56,650 nucleotides of DNA from positions 1 to 56,650 of the forward strand of contig JAJDEH010000353.1 in NCBI GenBank assembly GCA_029259935.1, in the 5' to 3' direction. Source of the DNA: Planctomycetota bacterium (GTDB lineage: Bacteria; Planctomycetota; Planctomycetia; Pirellulales; Pirellulaceae). Positions 28,501-35,421 of the stretch are shown one piece after another; positions within the stretch are counted from its first letter, which is position 1, and each line of letters begins with the position of its first letter. The position numbers were made by a program, and so were the translations under genes. The notes below the pieces were generated by a model. It was not told where the DNA came from. It did not search any database and saw only the letters and a list, made by a program, of their open reading frames with translations.

Positions 28501-30097
28501 CGGCCAACCGGCGGGATTTGTCCATTTGCACCGCGCCGTCTTCCACTTGCGCAATCTGTTGAGACCACTGGAGTTGGCCCGTGTGTCGATCCAAGACCAC
28601 CAGCCGAATTTCGTTCTTGATTTCAGCCAGTGCGTACAAATGGCCCATAATCGGCACCGGCGCGCCTAGGAAGAACGCTCCGCCCAGTTGCGGTTCGTCG
28701 TTTTCTCCGTCGTTCTCCTTGCCGCCGACTTTCCAAATCAAGGCCCCCTGGCGGGCCAAGCTGAGTGCCACGAGCTTGTTGTGCGACCGTTGGCTGGAGA
28801 TGCCGATGCCACCACGCATCATTCGGACATATCGATTGCTGCTTGCGAATCCCAGTTCATCCAACAGGAACACGGATTCGCCGTCGCTGCTCATTTGACC
28901 ATAAGGGGCATCTTCCCACAGGCGTTGTTTCAATTCCTGTTCTCGCCGCGATCCTTGCTGGCCCCGTATCGACAGAGCTTCGTCTTGCAGATTCGCCCCG
29001 TCGGTCGGTTCTCCTGCCCAAGGAAACTCCCAAACTCGTTTTCCCGAGTCGAAATCGACCGCCAGCAATTTGTTGGGCGAACGCATGAGTACGTAGCCGC
29101 CCACCGCCAGGGGGTGAATGCTGGGAAGAGCCGCCAGCTTAGCGTCTCGAAAGCGCTTGTTTTCCGTGCCTACGCTTTCTTCGTCCACGGGATCGTTGGC
29201 TGTCGGAACGCGCCAGCGAAGATTCTTCAATGGAAGCCCGCCCTCGGTGGCTCCATTTCTAGCCACATTCCCGCGAAACAGTAGCCATTCCTTGGACTTC
29301 GATTCATCGCGCTTCGGCGGATTGCCAACCAGGGATTCCAGCCAGGCCACGGCCTTTTGGTCGTCGTCAAAGAAATCGACGCCATCTAGCTTGTACTTTC
29401 GCCGCTTCAAGTTGACGAGCGTCTCGCGAGTTTTCTCCTGTTGGCCCGCGAACAGCCAACTGGTAGCCAACAGCAACGAGAGTTCTGGCTCGAACTGGCC
29501 GGCGGCCGACGGGGTATCCAGAACCCGTCGAAAACACAAAGCTCCGGCCAACGCGCGGCCACGATCCAAATGATAGCGGCCCAATATGATGGTGGCCTCA
29601 TAGCCGGCACTCGTGTGAAAAAACTTGCCGGTAATCTCAGTCAGCTTTTCAATATCGCCTTCCGATACCGCCTCTTTCAGTAAGCGGCGTGCTTCGGGGC
29701 CATGTTGCAATTCAAACTCCGCGCGCCCTTTGGCGGGCAGAGAACCGAGCAACCGCTGGGCTTCCGAACGCAGGCTTACGGGTGTCTCGCCAGCTTTGAG
29801 AACGAAATAATCTTGATTGCTGTACTCAAACAAATCGTCCGTTTCCGATGGGACCAGAATGCGACTCAACTCTTGAACGGCATCGCCGTACCGTTTCTCT
29901 TCGATCGCCCGCTCCGCGCGAACCAGCGGCTGTCTCCACTCGCGGGGCGCCTCCAAAAAAACGGTTGGACCTTGGACCGTCGTGGTTTGAGCGGTCGCCT
30001 CGGCGGCCATGAATACCAAGGCCCCAGCCCAAATCAGAGCGTTTGAGGGACGTATTTGCCGAAAAAAGAGGCTATTTTTAAAATTTGGTGAAAACAT
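25514..30097 (-). CDS. giant secreted PQQ-like beta-propeller/TPR protein
   Basis: This 1527-residue protein has a signal-like N-terminus with a hydrophobic segment (about 20-36, ending ATAQ). A helical TPR-like region (about 55-270) is followed by PQQ-type propeller blades (about 280-730) with repeats such as DRHTGQLQWSQQ, DITTRTLMWGFQ and DDGKQAWVFEL. A second TPR region (about 740-1050) and a second set of blades (about 1150-1470; LTGEKQWIRDR, DRATGERQWDKP) come next. A charged C-terminus closes the protein. The blades are the BamB/quinoprotein fold, but quinone-binding residues cannot be judged. Planctomycetes encode several of these very large proteins with no known function. It may be transcribed separately from the bat-like run 450 bases downstream. 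Confidence 0.83.
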   Translation of the reverse strand: MFSPNFKNSLFFRQIRPSNALIWAGALVFMAAEATAQTTTVQGPTVFLEAPREWRQPLVRAERAIEEKRYGDAVQELSRILVPSETDDLFEYSNQDYFVLKAGETPVSLRSEAQRLLGSLPAKGRAEFELQHGPEARRLLKEAVSEGDIEKLTEITGKFFHTSAGYEATIILGRYHLDRGRALAGALCFRRVLDTPSAAGQFEPELSLLLATSWLFAGQQEKTRETLVNLKRRKYKLDGVDFFDDDQKAVAWLESLVGNPPKRDESKSKEWLLFRGNVARNGATEGGLPLKNLRWRVPTANDPVDEESVGTENKRFRDAKLAALPSIHPLAVGGYVLMRSPNKLLAVDFDSGKRVWEFPWAGEPTDGANLQDEALSIRGQQGSRREQELKQRLWEDAPYGQMSSDGESVFLLDELGFASSNRYVRMMRGGIGISSQRSHNKLVALSLARQGALIWKVGGKENDGENDEPQLGGAFFLGAPVPIMGHLYALAEIKNEIRLVVLDRHTGQLQWSQQIAQVEDGAVQMDKSRRLAGASPSFSDGVLVCPTSTGAIVAVDITTRTLMWGFQYKRVIARTHGFGRVAEDNRTVGARWADSTLTIADGRVIATPVESDEIFCLDLLTGKSLWPAKKRSDMLYVACVHADQAIVVGTDNVRAINGDDGKQAWVFELNASARPSGRGYFSNGFYYLPTTDAKVIKIDLNTGESAGASDSEGVLGNLICYRGEVISHGVDWLSTYHQDRSLRLSVIKRLRDNPDDVGALADHGALLLQDGKPAEAIPVVRRAYQLQSSDTHRALLIRALLAALRQDFMAHETAARELEPLIDQPDQKAEFLRLKAVALARQGRSQAAFQTFLLMADYKNGEAGKSPALARIDAELQVRNDRWIRGQLAKLFATASESDRLAMSQELVPNLQAAQKSSDSKAIRQALRFFGFHPESDSLRLALARQQIANQDFLESQLLLSRLSRVEDDGVRAPSSALLARVLDQAGQHQEAARQYLAVAKQWPDTVCLDGKTGRELVESLAPDSPLQHWLVDAVWPTGRIKVNETGETVGRSNSQRMYPIALRQSRGGFLEGATLHFAHPEVALVVRNPDGSERARVSLKGASQRLSTTNMSILHAKVNGHMVLLTLGFEIVAVDLLRAQEQPEEAILWRHDLTKAMADVAAARTTSTRVAVEHIRHPWGANTSYAVDAYKRLIGPTGSLSDDGICYIQQRELICVNALTGEKQWIRDRLEPGSDVFGDDQLVFVAGPKAEEAFVFNAIDGSLLGQRPVADFEHRLATSGRRVLSWKELGGKLLLTLDDVWSKDNLFRREFSAGSKGFLIQGEEMAVFQPTGELAILSLKTGDLSLEAKLDPEPRLTGLAVLRSATQYIVAVNRPITMTDPAVTIATSPGGDHSTMIHGKVFALDRATGERQWDKPAIIDQFSMPLDQSPEVPVLTFLRHMTPTSRSGPRRLQTSLLCIDKRTGRTIVAKDDIRSHTYNYGLQAKVQEQTVDLRLPGKSFQFKFTDEKEADDANPPRNSAEGAKND

Positions 30098-30562
30098 TCT
30101 GCATTCTCAATTCAGTGCAACTACTTGGGCCTGCGACGCAGGATGCCAAACGCAAGTCTTCGTCGCTTCTCTAATCAGGAAAGTTCAGCTTTGTTGCGAA
30201 GATTGCGAAACGGCCGGACGGCGAATCCTGCCTCGATTGAATTCGTAAAGTCTTTACAAATAATATCTTAAGGAATGTGAAAGGCCATGGCAACTAAAGA
30301 AATCTCGCCGCGGTTCGCGCTTGCCGTGGCGATTGTGGTTTTCCTTGGCGAGGACCCGCATGCGGCCATAATCGACCCTGATTTTACTACTGTCGCCGAC
30401 CGGGGGGCGGACGCCGGATCTGCGTTTCACCCCTGATTCCTGGGGATTTTTTGAGATTCTCGGGTTGAATTTTTGATAGCAATGTTTCTAATCATCGCGT
30501 TCCGCGCGGCGGACGGACTACCAACTTCTAGTTAGTACCTCACAGGGAGGGTGAAAAAAGCT
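30098..30562. other. 465-base region upstream of the HU gene
   Basis: This gap lies between the PQQ gene (minus) and HU (plus), so promoters for both should be here. It is AT-rich near 30240-30275 and 30455-30500, as promoters often are, but I could not assign boxes with confidence. The ribosome binding site for HU is AGGGAGG at 30545-30551. One short frame is listed separately. Confidence 0.4.
30287..30436 (+). CDS. doubtful 49-residue small ORF
   Basis: An ATG after AAGGCC opens a 49-residue frame with one hydrophobic stretch (FALAVAIVVFLG at 10-21) and an acidic tail. No family is recognised. It lies in the probable promoter region of HU, so it may be a leader peptide or chance. Confidence 0.2.
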   Translation: MATKEISPRFALAVAIVVFLGEDPHAAIIDPDFTTVADRGADAGSAFHP

Positions 30563-30880
30563 ATGGCGAGTTCAACAAAAAAGGCACCAACGAAGTCTCA
30601 GATTCTCAACACGATCGCCGAGGCGACGGAAGTGCCTAAGAAGGACGTGATTGCGGTCTTTGAGGCGCTTTCTGAGCAGATTTCGAAGGAATTGGGATCG
30701 CGAGGAGCTGGACAATTTACGATTCCCGGTCTGTGCAAGATCGTCGTGCAACGCAAGCCCGCGCAAAAAGAACGCAAAGGCATCAATCCGTTCACGAAAG
30801 AGGAACAGGTTTTCGCCGCCAAACCGGCTCGCAACGTCGTGAAAATCCGACCTCTCAAGGCTTTGAAAGACATGGTCTAA
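30563..30880 (+). CDS. HU-family DNA-binding protein
   Basis: This 105-residue protein fits HU/IHF. Helical N-terminal dimerisation segments (KSQILNTIAEATEVPKKDV) are followed by the beta-arm region with GQFTIPGLCKIVVQRKPA, and a C-terminal FAAKPARNVVKIRPLKAL. It lacks the long Lys/Ala tails seen in some planctomycetes. The ATG at 30563 is used because AGGGAGG lies 11 bases upstream; a GTG four codons earlier overlaps that site. It should act as a nucleoid architectural protein. It is a single-gene unit on the plus strand. Confidence 0.92.
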   Translation: MASSTKKAPTKSQILNTIAEATEVPKKDVIAVFEALSEQISKELGSRGAGQFTIPGLCKIVVQRKPAQKERKGINPFTKEEQVFAAKPARNVVKIRPLKALKDMV

Positions 30881-31272
30881 GCCGGTCCAAGCCATGGCCA
30901 AATCCTGGTTGGTGAAGCCAATTTCTAAATGTTGAGAAACCGCTTAAGTTCCGTACTGCCGTGAATTTGACAAGCATGTCGATTCGGGGCAGTTCGGCGG
31001 GCGGTTTTTTTCTTTCGCCACGCGTGCTCTTTCGTGGCAACTTGGCGTTCGGTCTTGAGCAGAAATCGGGGCATCCTTGTTGGTTTGCACGACAGCACCG
31101 ATGGGTTGTTTCCTGCCGCTGAGTTCCCGGCAAGAAAACGGACGGGTAACCGAATAGCCGAAGACAAGTCGAGTGACGCCGACTTGGTCGGTTTGCTCAA
31201 CATGGTTCTCCGAACACGGTGGGCGACCGATCGCGGCAGCGGCTTGATTCTCGTTCTGGGGAGAACCATCGC
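30881..31272. other. 392-base gap with no recognised gene
   Basis: GCGG followed by seven T lies near 30997-31008 and could pair with AACCGC near 30938, making a poor terminator with a very large loop. Frames on both strands lack good starts. Nothing else is visible. Confidence 0.35.
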
Positions 31273-31761
31273 ATGGAATTCATCCAAGCTGTCATCTTTG
31301 CAGCCGTCTTTCTCGCGATGATCGGCGTGCCGATCTTGCTGATTTGCTGGGAGCTTGCCACGAGTCAACGTAAACAAGTCGACAAGAAGCGGCACCGCCA
31401 GCGCGCGGCATTTTGGTCAGTCCTCGCGGCAGGACTGCTGGCCGCAGTTTACTCACAACATCTTCTGCCACTGCTGATCGTATTCGTAATCTCCCTGTTT
31501 ACGTCTCTTTGTCTGCTCGGACTGTTTCTGTCCTTCGTGTGGGAAGAGATTCGCGGTTCGCGGTCGCCGCGCGAAATACTGTGTGAAGAAGAGGGCGGCG
31601 ACGTCAATTGGCCGAGGGTCGCGGCGGCCGTCGATGCAAGCCGAAACGATTTTCACGATCCGTCACTTGGGAACAGCAACTCAGAGCGTCAAAAGAAACC
31701 AAGATGGTGGACGCGTCGGTTTCCCAGAATTCGACTAGGCCGGTACGGAATTTGGAACTGA
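31273..31761 (+). CDS. small membrane protein of unknown function
   Basis: This 162-residue protein has three hydrophobic segments (about 4-25, 47-64 and 66-90), then a soluble, charged C-terminal half ending in a basic stretch (RWWTRRFPRIRLGRYG). GGGGAG about 10 bases before the ATG at 31273 supports the start. No family is recognised. It lies upstream of the DUF2294 and carbonic anhydrase genes on the same strand with a gap of about 125 bases, so a shared unit is uncertain. The basic tail may contact membrane lipids or nucleic acid. Confidence 0.55.
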   Translation: MEFIQAVIFAAVFLAMIGVPILLICWELATSQRKQVDKKRHRQRAAFWSVLAAGLLAAVYSQHLLPLLIVFVISLFTSLCLLGLFLSFVWEEIRGSRSPREILCEEEGGDVNWPRVAAAVDASRNDFHDPSLGNSNSERQKKPRWWTRRFPRIRLGRYGIWN

Positions 31762-31887
31762 CATGCGGCAAGGATGCGACGAGCAGTCGCAACACTTCGC
31801 TGGGTTGGTGGTAGGTGCGGCACCCATCCTTCAGATGCTAAGATCCGTTCTATTGAACGCCGAGGCCTTGCCATCCGGAGAAGTGAA

Positions 31888-32259
31888 ATGAAGACCAAAG
31901 GGGAGCTGGAAGCGGCGATTAGTCAGGCCATTATCCGCTTCAAGAAGGAGTACATGGGGCGCGGGCCATTGTCGGTCCGAACGTATCTACTAGATGACAT
32001 GGCCTTGGTGCGTCTGCAAGGCGTTTTGACCGCGGCGGAGCAAAAGCTGGCTCAGGTCGAGGAAAGAAGTCGGGGTCGTGACTTGATCAAACAGATGCGA
32101 CTGGAATTGATCGAGCACGGGCGCGTGATGCTTGTTGCTGGCATCGAGGACATACTCGGCGTCGAGGTTGCCAGCTTGCATACCGACATCAGCACGAACA
32201 CCGGCGAAAGCGTTATTCTATTCACGTTAAAGGAAAAGCCAGCGTACAGAATGTCTTAG
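31888..32259 (+). CDS. DUF2294 family protein
   Basis: This 123-residue cytoplasmic protein matches DUF2294 end to end: MKTKGELEAAISQAIIRFKK, then YMGRGPLSVRTYLLDDMALV, LQGVLTAAEQKLAQ, and a C-terminus of VASLHTDISTNTGESVILFT. The start at 31888 follows GGAGAAGTGAA and begins exactly at the family N-terminus, although the frame is open further upstream. The function of DUF2294 is not known to me. It stands 254 bases before beta-carbonic anhydrase on the same strand, with a terminator-like hairpin between them. A link to inorganic carbon handling is suggested only by this neighbourhood. Confidence 0.85.
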   Translation: MKTKGELEAAISQAIIRFKKEYMGRGPLSVRTYLLDDMALVRLQGVLTAAEQKLAQVEERSRGRDLIKQMRLELIEHGRVMLVAGIEDILGVEVASLHTDISTNTGESVILFTLKEKPAYRMS

Positions 32260-32415
32260 CGACCAGTTCCAATCTAGATGAAACGCCGCTTGAGTGGGTC
32301 GAGGTTGCACTTGCCCTTCGGCAACTCATGTCTACAATCTGTTTCTGACTACGCAGGTAGAGTGGACGATTTGAAGATCTGCCGCATGCCAGCTTGGAAA
32401 ATCAGCGCTATTCCG

Positions 32416-32490
32416 CCACTTGGGATAAATGCCCAAGGGGACAAAGGCCGGAGAACGCACCTCACTTGGGTTCGTTCCTCGGCCTTTTTT
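32416..32490 (+). promoter_or_regulatory. terminator-like leader with alternative pairing, upstream of carbonic anhydrase
   Basis: Hairpin A pairs CTTGGG (32419-32424) with CCCAAG (32432-32437) over a 7-base loop. Hairpin B pairs AAAGGCCGGAGAACG (32443-32457) with CGTTCCTCGGCCTTT (32473-32487) and runs into TTTTTT ending at 32490, a good intrinsic terminator. The loop of B holds a second CTTGGG (32465-32470) that could compete for the same CCCAAG. It ends 24 bases before the carbonic anhydrase ATG. It may simply end the DUF2294 transcript, or act as an attenuator in the carbonic anhydrase leader. Confidence 0.6.
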
Positions 32491-32513
32491 GGTCACCGTT
32501 TGAGGAGAACTCG

Positions 32514-33185
32514 ATGCAAAAACTGATTGAAGGCGTTCACCAGTTTCGTGAAACAGATTTTCGCCCGCGGCAGGGGCTCTTTGAGCAATTGGCTAAGGGG
32601 CAAAAACCGGAAACTTTATTCATCACCTGCTCCGACTCCCGTATCGATCCCAGTCTCCTGACGAAGTCTGATCCCGGCGAGTTGTTCATTCTTCGGAATG
32701 CGGGAAATATCGTGCCCGCGCGTGGTGCCACCAATGGCGGAGAGGTGGCGACGATTGAGTTTGCCGTTGCCGCGCTCGGCGTCAAGGACATCATCATATG
32801 TGGGCACTCTCACTGCGGCGCGATGAAGGGTCTGCTTGAGCCCGAGCAGGTTGCGTCGCTTCCCGACGTATCTGCCTGGCTGGCACATGCCGAGGCGACT
32901 CGCCGGATCGTGCAAGAAAACTATGGTCACCTGGACGGAGACCGTCGGTTAACCGCTACGATCCAAGAGAACGTACTCGTGCAACTGGAGAGCCTGCGGA
33001 CCCTTCCATCGGTGGCATCGCGGTTGGTGCGCGGCGACCTTCACTTACACGGCTGGGTCTACAAGATCGAGACCGGCGAAGTATTCGCTTTTGACATGCA
33101 GACCAGCCAGTTCGTCCCGCTGGCGGAGTATGAGTATCCAGTGAGCGAAGCGCCGTTGCGACAGCGTACTACATCGGCCATCTGA
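32514..33185 (+). CDS. beta-class carbonic anhydrase
   Basis: This 223-residue protein catalyses CO2/bicarbonate interconversion. Zinc ligands are visible: Cys39 in CSDSR (39-43, with the Asp41/Arg43 dyad), then His98 and Cys101 in GHSHCG. The segment [21 protein letters not shown] (shown in part of the 61-82 region) is typical. The ATG at 32514 follows GAGGAGAACTCG. The protein has no signal peptide and should be cytoplasmic. The gene is preceded by the terminator-like leader described above, so its expression may be attenuated. The next gene on the strand starts 168 bases later. Confidence 0.95.
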   Translation: MQKLIEGVHQFRETDFRPRQGLFEQLAKGQKPETLFITCSDSRIDPSLLTKSDPGELFILRNAGNIVPARGATNGGEVATIEFAVAALGVKDIIICGHSHCGAMKGLLEPEQVASLPDVSAWLAHAEATRRIVQENYGHLDGDRRLTATIQENVLVQLESLRTLPSVASRLVRGDLHLHGWVYKIETGEVFAFDMQTSQFVPLAEYEYPVSEAPLRQRTTSAI

Positions 33186-33353
33186 ATTACGTGTGGAGCA
33201 ATCGTGTGCGGTCAAGAATAGATCGTTCGAATAAGCATGACTCCAGACGGATTCTGGTGCCCAGCCGTCTCTAAAAGTTCACTTGCAAGCTGTTGCCATC
33301 TGCCCTATTCTCCCCGGCCGTTCGAAATCGAGGGGATCCCCGGGAGTAGCAAG

Positions 33354-33761
33354 ATGAGTGACTTGAATCGAAGACAGTTTGTGGCGGGAGTTGCCACGAC
33401 GTGCGGCACCGGCGTGATGGGCACGGCGACCGCGATCGCCCAATCGCCTGGACTGGGCCCACTAAGCCTGTTGCAAGCGGAAGATTTTCACCCGCTCGTG
33501 GGTCAAGAATTCAAGATCCAACCCGAAACGGGGCGCACCGTTACGCTGACGCTCACCGAAGTCAAAGCGTTGCCATCCAACAACCGGCCGCATGACGTTC
33601 GTCAGAACCCCTTCAGCTTGCTGTTTCAAGGCCCACAACATTCCTGTTTTCAACAGGGTACCTATGAACTGGCACATCGGCAGTTTGGGAGATTACCGAT
33701 GCTGATCGTTCCTATCGCCGCGAATGCAGGAATATCGACCTACGAAACCATCGTTGGCTAA
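33354..33761 (+). CDS. Tat-exported DUF6916-like protein
   Basis: This 135-residue protein begins with a twin-arginine-like signal (LNRRQFVAGVA at about 4-14) and an Ala/Gly-rich segment. The mature part (about 40-135) holds FHPLVGQEFKIQ, LTLTEVKALPS, FSLLFQGPQ and a late IVPIAANAG, the pattern of the small DUF6916 beta-domain proteins. These are often encoded next to tail-collar (MdpB-like) proteins, as here, with a 56-base gap. The function is unknown. The ATG at 33354 is chosen for the signal; the longer frame upstream lacks one. Confidence 0.7.
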   Translation: MSDLNRRQFVAGVATTCGTGVMGTATAIAQSPGLGPLSLLQAEDFHPLVGQEFKIQPETGRTVTLTLTEVKALPSNNRPHDVRQNPFSLLFQGPQHSCFQQGTYELAHRQFGRLPMLIVPIAANAGISTYETIVG

Positions 33762-33817
33762 CACCACGAGTCAGCTTCAAGATTCGCCAGCACTATGCAA
33801 CCAAGGAGAACATAACA

Positions 33818-34345
33818 ATGTCAGAGCCGTTTTTGGGTGAAATTCGGTGTTTCGGTTTCAATTTCGCGCCGCGTGGATGGGGCAAGTGCAATGGTCAGTT
33901 GCTCCCAATTCCGCAAAACTCCGCGTTGTTTTCCTTATTGGGAACGCAGTATGGCGGCGACGGACGCACCACATTCGGGATTCCAGATTTACAAGGCCGA
34001 GTTGCCATGCACATGGGTGATGGTGCCGGTTTGTCGAACTACCGAATTGGTCAAAAGGGCGGGACCGAAAGCGTCACGTTAACCACCAGGCAGATTCCCA
34101 GCCATACACACCAGGGCAAGATTCGCGGAACGACATCCATCGGCAGCAGCGGAAGTCCCGCTGGCAGGGCGCTGGGTGGTTCGAGAGAACACATTTATGC
34201 GGATGCATCGCCGACCACGGATTTGGCGGCAAATACCATTTCCGTCGAAGCGGCTGGCGGCTCGGCCGCGCACACCAACGTGCAGCCCTTCTTGGTGGTG
34301 AACTGGTGCATCGCGCTGGTGGGTGTATTTCCAAGCCGCAGTTGA
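33818..34345 (+). CDS. phage tail collar domain (MdpB-like) protein
   Basis: This 175-residue protein matches the tail-collar/microcystin-dependent family: FLGEIRCFGFNFAPRGWGKC, NGQLLPIPQNSALFSLLGTQ, YGGDGRTTFGIPDLQGRV, then the conserved TRQIPSHTH and a C-terminal VQPFLVVNWCIALVG. It has no signal peptide. AAGGAG lies about ten bases before the ATG. Such proteins are common outside phages in small operons with DUF6916, and their role is unclear. No other phage gene is nearby. A secreted relative without the SHTH motif lies at 55607-56098. Confidence 0.88.
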   Translation: MSEPFLGEIRCFGFNFAPRGWGKCNGQLLPIPQNSALFSLLGTQYGGDGRTTFGIPDLQGRVAMHMGDGAGLSNYRIGQKGGTESVTLTTRQIPSHTHQGKIRGTTSIGSSGSPAGRALGGSREHIYADASPTTDLAANTISVEAAGGSAAHTNVQPFLVVNWCIALVGVFPSRS

Positions 34346-34441
34346 TCCCGTTAGCGGTCCGATAGTCCCGCGTGTTCAACCGGCTGCCATTTCGGATCGT
34401 TGGATTCTGGTAGCCTGTTGATGTTTCGTGGGACGGGGCCT

Positions 34442-34483
34442 CTATTCGGCTTCGACTATTCGGCGTCGACTATTCGGCTTCGA
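34442..34483. repeat. three 14-base tandem units over the SDR stop codon
   Basis: The unit CTATTCGGCTTCGA occurs three times head to tail (34442-34455, 34456-34469, 34470-34483), with one change in the middle copy. On the minus strand it contains the last codons and TAG stop of the SDR gene, so the stop region is triplicated. Confidence 0.9.
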
Positions 34484-35252
34484 CGCGCCCGGTCACTTTT
34501 CGGTCGAAGTGGGTGTAACCGCCATCGACGAAAACGATTTGGCCCGTGGTGTGGCTCGACCTCGAGGATGCCAGGAATACGGCGGTATCGGCGATCTCTT
34601 GGGCGGTGGTAAAGCGACGGCCTAGCGGAATCAACGATTCAAGTTGGGACTTGGTCTCGTCTGGGTTGGGCAGTGTCTTCAGCCACTTTTCGTATAAGGG
34701 TGTCCAGGTTTCGGCGGGGATAACGGCGTTGACCCGGACTCCAAACGGAGCCAAATCAACAGCCCACTCGCGTGTCAGCGCGTTCACACCTCCCTTGGCG
34801 GCGGCGTAGGCCGACGTTCCGCCCTGACCCGTGACGCTCACCTTGGACCCGATGTTGATGATCGTGCCGTGATTCTGCTTCAACTGGTCCAACGCATGGT
34901 GAACGATCGAGTAGTAGTGAACCAAATTGCGTTGTAGTGATTCCACGAACCGTTCTGGCCCGGCATCCAATCCAACCCCATCGTTCACGCCCGCATTGTT
35001 CACGACCACGTCGATTCGTCCAAATCGAGCGACCGTCTTTTCGACCGCTCGGCGACTGGTGTCGGCATCGCATAGGTCTCCGCGAATGAATTCGCAATCG
35101 AGTTCCGCCGCAAGATGCTCGCCCTGTGGCCCGTCGCGATTGACATTGGCAACCTTGGCTCCTTCGGCAACGAATGAGCGTAAAATTCCCTCGCCGATTC
35201 CCTTGGAACCGCCGGTGATCAGTACGACTTTTCCTTGTAAATGAAGATCCAT
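34470..35252 (-). CDS. SDR-family dehydrogenase, possibly L-fucose dehydrogenase
   Basis: This 260-residue short-chain dehydrogenase has TGGSKGIGEG near residue 13 (NAD(P) binding), NNAGV near 86, a catalytic Ser in NIGSKVSVTG, and the Tyr-Lys pair in YAAAKGG. The C-terminal stretch SSRSSHTTGQIVFVDGGYTH resembles L-fucose dehydrogenases of COG1028, so fucose or a related sugar is a possible substrate; that assignment is tentative. Its length is normal. It stands alone on the minus strand, between the collar gene (converging) and lysC (diverging). Its end lies in a 14-base tandem repeat. Confidence 0.85.
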   Translation of the reverse strand: MDLHLQGKVVLITGGSKGIGEGILRSFVAEGAKVANVNRDGPQGEHLAAELDCEFIRGDLCDADTSRRAVEKTVARFGRIDVVVNNAGVNDGVGLDAGPERFVESLQRNLVHYYSIVHHALDQLKQNHGTIINIGSKVSVTGQGGTSAYAAAKGGVNALTREWAVDLAPFGVRVNAVIPAETWTPLYEKWLKTLPNPDETKSQLESLIPLGRRFTTAQEIADTAVFLASSRSSHTTGQIVFVDGGYTHFDRKVTGRVEAE

Positions 35253-35282
35253 GAGTACCCCTTCCCAATGCGGGGCGGTTGT

Positions 35283-35346
35283 CGTTAGGTTACTTTGCTT
35301 GTTGGCGAGCGGTGGCAGGTAATGGTTTGAGGCCCTGCCTCGTTAG
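35283..35346. repeat. REP-like element, partial copy
   Basis: GGTTTGAGGCCCTGCCTCGT (35324-35343, continuing to 35346) matches 37308-37330 with two differences over 23 bases. CGTTAG occurs at both ends of this stretch. With its partner it flanks lysC. Confidence 0.55.
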
Positions 35347-35421
35347 ATTTTGTCGCGGTCGCCAAATATCATGGATAGCTCCTCGCGGCGCGTTGTGCCC
35401 GTGATCGTTGAAAGTGAACGA

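Noticed and set aside
30460..30500. Candidate -35/-10 boxes for the HU gene (TTGAAT ... TAATCA)
   Set aside because: The -10 match is poor and spacing is 18 bases; evidence is too weak to list as a promoter.
30925..31395. 156-residue minus-strand frame overlapping the small membrane protein gene
   Set aside because: Composition is unlike a folded protein. The plus-strand frame has a ribosome binding site and membrane helices.
33818..34345. Prophage remnant suggested by the tail-collar gene
   Set aside because: No capsid, integrase, terminase or other tail gene is nearby. Collar/DUF6916 pairs occur widely outside phages.
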